A DNA stretch of 64,000 nt, taken from the NCBI GenBank assembly GCA_033239005.1, contig BSQZ01000107.1, forward strand, positions 952,501-1,016,500. The letters run 5' to 3'. Below are positions 56,994-64,000 of the stretch, one piece after another. The translations under genes were made by a program, and so were the position numbers. Under the pieces are notes generated by a model. That model had not been told where the DNA came from. It did no database searches and saw only the letters and a list, made by a program, of their open reading frames with translations. This DNA comes from Lamellibrachia satsuma. Lineage: Eukaryota > Annelida > Polychaeta > Sabellida > Siboglinidae. Every line of letters starts with the position of its first letter. Within the stretch, counting starts at the first letter, position 1.

Positions 56994-57167
56994 TCAGTCA
57001 TCCTGCACACCTTCCGGGAGAAAGACCACCTCCGCGATGAATGGATTTGGAATCAACTCACCCTGATCTGGGAAGTAGGAGTGGAACGCATTTTTGACCC
57101 ATGGTCCTATCTCTAGTTTTTCGTCTTCAAGTTTCGCGGTGAGATGTTCAAACATTGACTTTTCCAT
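56994..57167 (-). CDS. Small ORF, 57 codons, unknown (unit 2 copy)
   Basis: Same as 44575-44748, apparently without a substitution, including the internal CAG|GTGAGT. The rest of 56481-57852 is unassigned unit DNA. Confidence 0.3.
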   Translation of the reverse strand: MEKSMFEHLTAKLEDEKLEIGPWVKNAFHSYFPDQGELIPNPFIAEVVFLPEGVQDD

Positions 57168-57856
57168 CTATGATATTGCCCTCCTACAGCTCACAAAGTA
57201 AGACAATGTACTGAGGTAATAAGCACAGTAGGTATAATTATCCATAAAAACGAGGGTAAATCATCATAAATCACATATGAATAAGTTATGAAGTATCTCA
57301 ACTGAAAGCAAGTTTATATCGTTTGAGAAAAGTAATTTATAAACTTTTGTAATAAAGATGATTTTCAGCCAAATGTGCTTAAAATCTTGTGTATGCAGCA
57401 ATTTCTTTGCGAATATGGACCCAGATTGCTAAAAGTGTGGTTATAAACCTGGGGTGTGTTTGCTCCCATGGGGAAGACATTGGACATAAATGCACAACAG
57501 CATCAACCGTATATGACAATTCAACATGTGAAGAGTTCATACGCAAAAAACGATAAATCCATTGTTGCTGTTTTCTGTAAATCAAGACTTTAATGTGCTT
57601 TCTTGGTAAAATTGATCAATTCCAAAAAGGATGGTCCTGAATTGATGTAAGTGAAGTAACAATAGGCCAGAATAAAAAATGTAAATTAAAAAAAAATTAT
57701 AATTTGATATTTTTAACTTTGTTTGGCGGCAAAAGCAGATAAATCCACAACACATTTTTTTTTGCAAAAACAGACATCCATAATAATTTTCATGGTAATT
57801 AAAAATACAGAATCTCCAGGAAATTGATTCACTGATGCTTTATAAAACAGTATTAA

Positions 57857-58806
57857 CCTGATAAGCCCTGAATTTCTGGGGGAGTTGATTTTGTTTCAAC
57901 CCATGGGATTATGAAATGCACTGTAGCATGTAAAGTCTTCATCAAAACCCTTACAATATATACATATTCTGAATCACAGAATATTTATCTTACCAATGGT
58001 AATAACACTATCAATGTCATGATTAACTGTGGCTAATTAGCATATAATTAGCATATGTAAACAATCGCAAAGTGAAAAATTAAATACGAAATCTAGTTTT
58101 ATTTCGTCACTCATGGACACAATAAAGCACAAAATGAGGCAAGTTTGGTACTGCAAGGTAGGCCTACATGTCCTCTATGACCAGCAACAGAAATTATTAT
58201 AATATCTGCATTTACCTGTGAAATATTACAATTAGCATGCAAGTACTAAGATTTTGGTTGATCGCATATATACATATAAAGCACACAAAACTGTTCACAA
58301 AATGCATAATAATGAAAGTTTCGTAGGTACATGTAATCTACTGACATATATATCAGAGCACACCACGTATTGTAGTATAATAACTTATGGAAAAGAAAAG
58401 AAAAATTCAAGGAATATAAATGCAGTAATTCTGCAAATGTTACGTCAAAAGACTATGAATACAGTAACAACACATCATTGACACGTCGATGTCGTTGTCT
58501 TGTCCGCTACTAATGTCATTTACATCCAAATTGTCGGATGTAAAACCCAAAAGATGCAATGCCGCTCATAGTCATTATAACCATGAATCGTAAAACGTTG
58601 AAGAGATATCGGTAACTTAAAAAAAATTCGCAAAAATACTAATAATTGACGGATCGATTCGAGAAACGGCTCAAAACGTCCGCACATGTGTTGTTTTCAT
58701 CCGGGCACCAACAGCATAACCAAAGCGAATGAACGTGGCGCCACATGGCGATCAATATGAACACTACATCCCAACACCGAAATTTCGGTGTTCAGGGTGC
58801 ATCAGG
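57857..58806. mobile_element. piggyBac-like non-autonomous element in TTAA
   Basis: TTAA flanks both sides (57853-57856 and 58807-58810). Terminal repeats are CCTGATAAGCCCTGAA and, inverted, CCTGATGCACCCTGAA. Unit 1 has a single TTAA at 45431-45434 in the same context, a direct empty site. 950 bp, no transposase. A perfect 20-bp palindrome, AACACCGAAATTTCGGTGTT, lies at 58773-58792 near the right end. Confidence 0.93.
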
Positions 58807-58994
58807 TTAATCTGAATATAAAAAAGTTCTGAGACCATAAAACCAAGCATTATTAGGATTTTTTGCATCTGATTCATCAGTCCTATACCGAAATTCTGAA
58901 CCTTATTTAGAGGTCTTTTTTCCAGGGAAGGTTACTACAAAGAGAGTTATTTTGAGCCACTTTAGCTACTTTCAGTCATCTTCATTACTGCTTT

Positions 58995-61885
58995 CTTCCC
59001 AGTCCTGTCTCACTGTGTGCCAATATCATGTTGTCCCACATCAGCTAATACATCTTCCCAGTCCTGTCTCACTGTGTGCCAATATCATGTTGTCCCACAT
59101 CAGCTAATACATCTTCCCAGTCCTGTCTCACTGTGTGCCAATATCATGTTGTCCCACATCAGCTAATACATCTTCCCAGTCCTGTCTCACTGTGTGCCAA
59201 TATCATGTTGTCCCACATCAGCTAATACATCTTCCCAGTCCTGTCTCACTGTGTGCCAATATCATGTTGTCCCACATCAGCTAATGCATCTTCCCAGTCC
59301 TGTCTCACTGTGTGCCAATATCATGTTGTCCCACATCAGCTAATGCATCTTCCCAGTCCTGTCTCACTGTGTGCCAATATCATGTTGTCCCACATCAGCT
59401 AATGCATCTTCCCAGTCCTGTCTCACTGTGTGCCAATATCATGTTGTCCCACATCAGCTAATGCATCTTCCCAGTCCTGTCTCACTGTGTGCCAATATCA
59501 TGTTGTCCCACATCAGCTAATACATCTTCCCAGTCCTGTCTCACTGTGTGCCAATATCATGTTGTCCCACATCAGCTAATGCATCTTCCCAGTCCTGTCT
59601 CACTGTGTGGCAATATCTTGTTGTCCCACATCAGCTAATGCATCTTCCCAGTCCTGTCTCACTGTGTGCCAATATCATGTTGTCCCACATCAGCTAATGC
59701 ATCTTCCCAGTCCTGTCTCACTGTGTGCCAATATCATGTTGTCCCACATCAGCTAATGCATCTTCCCAGTCCTGTCTCACTGTGTGCCAATATCATGTTG
59801 TCCCACATCAGCTAATGCATCTTCCCAGTCCTGTCTCACTGTGTGCCAATATCATGTTGTCCCACATCAGCTAATGCATCTTCCCAGTCCTGTCTCACTG
59901 TGTGCCAATATCATGTTGTCCCACATCAGCTAATGCATCTTCCCAGTCCTGTCTCACTGTGTGCCAATATCATGTTGTCCCACATCAGCTAATGCATCTT
60001 CCCAGTCCTGTCTCACTGTGTGGCAATATCTTGTTGTCCCACATCAGCTAATGCATCTTCCCAGTCCTGTCTCACTGTGTGCCAATATCATGTTGTCCCA
60101 CATCAGCTAATGCATCTTCCCAGTCCTGTCTCACTGTGTGGCAATATCTTGTTGTCCCACATCAGCTAATGCATCTTCCCAGTCCTGTCTCACTGTGTGC
60201 CAATATCATGTTGTCCCACATCAGCTAATGCATCTTCCCAGTCCTGTCTCACTGTGTGGCAATATCTTGTTGTCCCACATCAGCTAATGCATCTTCCCAG
60301 TCCTGTCTCACTGTGTGGCAATATCATGTTGTCCCACATCAGCTAATGCATCTTCCCAGTCCTGTCTCACTGTGTGCCAATATCATGTTGTCCCACATCA
60401 GCTAATGCATCTTCCCAGTCCTGTCTCACTGTGTGCCAATATCATGTTGTCCCACATCAGCTAATGCATCTTCCCAGTCCTGTCTCACTGTGTGCCAATA
60501 TCATGTTGTCCCACATCAGCTAATGCATCTTCCCAGTCCTGTCTCACTGTGTGCCAATATCATGTTGTCCCACATCAGCTAATGCATCTTCCCAGTCCTG
60601 TCTCACTGTGTGCCAATATCATGTTGTCCCACATCAGCTAATGCATCTTCCCAGTCCTGTCTCACTGTGTGCCAATATCATGTTGTCCCACATCAGCTAA
60701 TGCATCTTCCCAGTCCTGTCTCACTGTGTGCCAATATCATGTTGTCCCACATCAGCTAATGCATCTTCCCAGTCCTGTCTCACTGTGTGCCAATATCATG
60801 TTGTCCCACATCAGCTAATGCATCTTCCCAGTCCTGTCTCACTGTGTGCCAATATCATGTTGTCCCACATCAGCTAATGCATCTTCCCAGTCCTGTCTCA
60901 CTGTGTGCCAATATCATGTTGTCCCACATCAGCTAATGCATCTTCCCAGTCCTGTCTCACTGTGTGCCAATATCATGTTGTCCCACATCAGCTAATGCAT
61001 CTTCCCAGTCCTGTCTCACTGTGTGCCAATATCATGTTGTCCCACATCAGCTAATGCATCTTCCCAGTCCTGTCTCACTGTGTGCCAATATCATGTTGTC
61101 CCACATCAGCTAATGCATCTTCCCAGTCCTGTCTCACTGTGTGCCAATATCATGTTGTCCCACATCAGCTAATGCATCTTCCCAGTCCTGTCTCACTGTG
61201 TGCCAATATCATGTTGTCCCACATCAGCTAATGCATCTTCCCAGTCCTGTCTCACTGTGTGCCAATATCATGTTGTCCCACATCAGCTAATGCATCTTCC
61301 CAGTCCTGTCTCACTGTGTGCCAATATCATGTTGTCCCACATCAGCTAATGCATCTTCCCAGTCCTGTCTCACTGTGTGCCAATATCATGTTGTCCCACA
61401 TCAGCTAATGCATCTTCCCAGTCCTGTCTCACTGTGTGCCAATATCATGTTGTCCCACATCAGCTAATGCATCTTCCCAGTCCTGTCTCACTGTGTGCCA
61501 ATATCATGTTGTCCCACATCAGCTAATGCATCTTCCCAGTCCTGTCTCAATGTGTGCCAATATCATGTTGTCCCACATCAGCTAATGCATCTTCCCAGTC
61601 CTGTCTCACTGTGTGCCAATATCATGTTGTCCCACATCAGCTAATGCATCTTCCCAGTCCTGTCTCAATGTGTGCCAATATCATGTTGTCCCACATCAGC
61701 TAATGCATCTTCCCAGTCCTGTCTCACTGTGTGCCAATATCATGTTGTCCCACATCAGCTAATGCATCTTCCCAGTCCTGTCTCAATGTGTGCCAATATC
61801 ATGTTGTCCCACATCAGCTAATGCATCTTCCCAGTCCTGTCTCACTGTGTGCCAATATCATGTTGTCCCACATCAGCTAATGCAT
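58995..61885. repeat. 59-bp satellite array, 49 copies (unit 2)
   Basis: Exactly 49 monomers (2891 bp). Variants mark subregions: TAATACAT in the first monomers, GGCAATATCTTG at 59605, 60018, 60136 and 60254 (steps of 7, 2 and 2 monomers), and CTCAATGTG at three sites spaced 118 bp near the right end. Alternating dimers therefore took part in the growth. Confidence 0.98.
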
Positions 61886-62818
61886 CCTCATAGAAATTAC
61901 GTACCAAGTTCATCAATGAGTTTCATAACATCGGTCTTCTTCACATGTTTCACACAGTTGACCCTCGGGCTGATGGCAGGCTTAAGCTGTTCCTATTTCT
62001 TGTCCGTCCACGGTTTTCTGGTCTTGCGATTCCTTTACACAACAAACAGCAGTGTTCGACACTCAGTCTTTCTTGACACCTGAAATAGAATGAAAATGTT
62101 GTGTATGTGTCCTATGATGATTAACGTGAAAAAATAATAACAACATTATTATGCTACATTATTAAACTACGATGCCATTGACATCACTCACTGTGTGCAC
62201 TGATATAAAACTTAAATTTTGTTTTGGAACATTGCCATAATCTAGCCATCCCCACCCCATTCTCACATGGCATGTTGCATCTTTTTCAAAAACACGTAAC
62301 AAAATGATACAGAGGGATGAATTCACAATGGACCTGCAGTACATAGCCTAAACTGGAGCTAGTTGAAATGACATGAATTCATGAATGAGGCAAACCGTTT
62401 TTTAATACTGCAATATCAAAATCTGAGGAAACTACTCATCCTGGAATTTTAAGATTGAATTAAATCCTGCTTTCAATGAGATAATTCATGACTATACTCA
62501 AATAATATGCTGAGGAATGAAGCTTTGCACACTGGAATCCTTTCTTTGTTGACCTTCAGTTCGAAGTACCTGATTGTGACATCCCTGGCTTTTTGTTTGT
62601 TTAAATCCCTAACTTTTTGTCTCCTACATTTGCAATGCTGAATGTCCATGTAGGATAACAAAATAGCGTCCTATTTTAGTTTATTCTCTGTGGAATAAAG
62701 GCTATTATTGTTATCCTTTGATAAAGGAAAGATCATCAGCAGACAGGGTGGACGCCACGCATACATCATGTACATTGTGTATACACAAAATAGCAGCAAT
62801 TTTACCGCCACCACTATA

Positions 62819-63243
62819 CAGTCATGCCTCGTTATTATGCGCCCCGTTATTACGCAGATTCGGATATAACGCGGTCAGTCGTGGACCCGGTTTTCTGGCG
62901 CCAGGGGAAAATGTCAAATGGGCCTGCTTAAACCTACTTAGAATTGCTTTGACAATTCTCAAGATACATTAGGCGAGCAATGTCAATGAATGAGTATCAA
63001 CGTGTTGTTTGTTTTGCGCTGTCGCCGACATCAGTCGCTGTCGCTGCCGCTGGCTTCGCTTTGACGGTTTGTAAATTGCAATCGAGATTCCCAAATAGGG
63101 CCTACACCTCGCGTAAGAGTCAGATAAACAGTTTTAAATGCATTTAGTATGCAATACCAACATAACACTTAGGTGAAATGACATGCTTCCATTACATCGT
63201 AAATTTAATCGTTTTCGCGACGCGAAACCAACATGCCAAATTC
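62819..63243 (-). mobile_element. Tigger-like non-autonomous element (copy 3), interrupted
   Basis: Starts CAGTCATGCCTCGTTATTAT after TA (62817-62818). Unit 1 has the empty site at 47672-47673. The interior matches the reverse complement of copy 2 (for example its GTAAATTGCAATCGAGATTC region) until CCAAATTCC at 63243, where a hAT-like terminus begins. The remaining Tigger part would lie beyond it. Confidence 0.88.
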
Positions 63244-64000
63244 CAGGGTTGGCATGTAACGAAGTAAAAGTAGAATTTTGACTAAATACTTTTACTTGTA
63301 ACGAAGTAGTTTTATCTAAAGTAACGCGACTTTTTACTCCGTTACTTTTATTTACTTCACAATATATTTTCGTTACATTTTTTTGCGAAACCGCTGCTGC
63401 CGGCGGTGGTGCTCCACTGTCAACGACATTTCAAAAACTGTTCATAGTCGCTAGGCCAAAAGCTATTAATATCATTCAATCGCATGCCAGTTTGCGATTA
63501 TATTTGCATGCATACCTCTCTTCGGGAATTCGACGCAACCACTGTTTTATATCTACGTCAGTGAACGAAGTCTGCCAAATATTGGCATAGGTTAGGTCAA
63601 GGCCGTTGACATGAAATGTCACTTCGAGCACACAACGCTTGAACGCCATCTCAAACCACGATGCAAATGTCTCCGTTGCACCATATAAACTACTAATCAG
63701 TAAGTTTCCAATACGTATTATAAATATTAAAATTTGCAATTTCGACAATGTATTGATAATCCCCATACACTGACACAATTCTGATATTTGTGAGCGAACG
63801 CGCATCATGGATCGAAAACAAGAACCGATTTTCGCCCATTGGCATTGTCAGCAATGGCCTTGCCGGCTTACGTCAGCATTAAACAGCATTTTACTTTCAC
63901 AAATAAAATTCATATTGAGATGTTTAATAAATTCATAATAATGATTACTCTACAGAACTAAACAGTAAAGAATTGATACTCTGCCATTTGGCAGCATCCT
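63244..64000 (+). mobile_element. hAT-like element, left end, continues past the window
   Basis: Begins CAGGGTTGGCATGTAACGAA at the point where Tigger copy 3 breaks off. Subterminal TTACTTTTA, GTAACGAAGTA and CGTTAC motifs repeat in both orientations, as in hAT ends. No transposase is recognised. A minus-strand frame of 110 codons (63808-63476) has no family match. The right end is outside the window. Confidence 0.6.

Larger units (their letters stand above)
50205..62818. repeat. Segmental duplication unit 2
   Basis: Matches 40890-47673 after removal of CR1 copy D (51637-55753) and the piggyBac-like element (57857-58806). It lacks about 1.04 kb of the family-2 relic, joined between 51300 and 51303 near ACAAAATA/ATATCCCCC. 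It has 49 rather than 19 satellite monomers. The homology ends exactly at the Tigger-like insertion at 62819. Confidence 0.93.

Overview
The window is nuclear DNA of a metazoan, most likely an invertebrate, and is AT-rich. There are no operons or ribosome-binding sites. It holds GT-AG bounded mini-exons, satellite arrays and nested, decayed transposable elements of many classes: CR1, L2-like, RTE-like and other non-LTR retrotransposons, Gypsy, DIRS-like, Penelope-like, Tigger/pogo, piggyBac-like and hAT. I cannot name the species from the sequence. No complete host gene is visible.

Layout. 0.5-2.4 kb: a Tigger-like element and a LINE ORF1 relic. 2.7-6 kb: a 35-bp satellite, one convincing 156-bp exon (3820-3975), and 22-bp and 78-bp tandem repeats. 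6.1-10.4 kb: a CR1 fragment, a Gypsy pol relic and a 2.5-kb satellite of 34-bp units. 10.6-16.7 kb: a Jockey/CR1-group LINE, an RTE-like LINE and a DIRS-like element. 17-24.5 kb: dispersed and tandem duplicated blocks holding several small putative exons. 24.6-27.5 kb: a Penelope-like element with inverted terminal repeats and a 12-bp target duplication, itself carrying a 587-bp insertion. 28.3-35.6 kb: a CR1 fragment, a copy of an earlier block, and a long CR1 inserted into an L2-like element. 37-39.6 kb: a second Tigger-like element and an RTE-like insertion.

40.9-62.8 kb is a direct duplication. Unit 1 runs from about 40890 to 47690 and unit 2 from about 50205 to 62818. Unit 2 differs by a 4.1-kb CR1 insertion, a 950-bp piggyBac-like insertion at TTAA, a Tigger-like insertion at TA, a deletion of about 1.04 kb, and a 59-bp satellite of 49 copies against 19 in unit 1. 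Unit 1 supplies the empty site for each insertion, so the order of events can be read within the window. A hAT-like end then interrupts the last Tigger copy.

Three observations deserve most attention. First, both long CR1 copies keep the heptamer TTTAAAC, correctly phased, directly before the ORF1 stop, and their ORF2 has no in-frame AUG ahead of the endonuclease. This suggests that ORF1 (PHD finger plus SGNH esterase) and ORF2 (endonuclease plus reverse transcriptase) are joined by -1 frameshifting. Second, scattered 48-, 63- and 75-bp putative exons between 21.7 and 50.4 kb share phase 1-1 and helix-like sequence, as expected of a host gene growing by tandem exon duplication. Third, the duplication units act as an internal clock for the transposon insertions and satellite growth.
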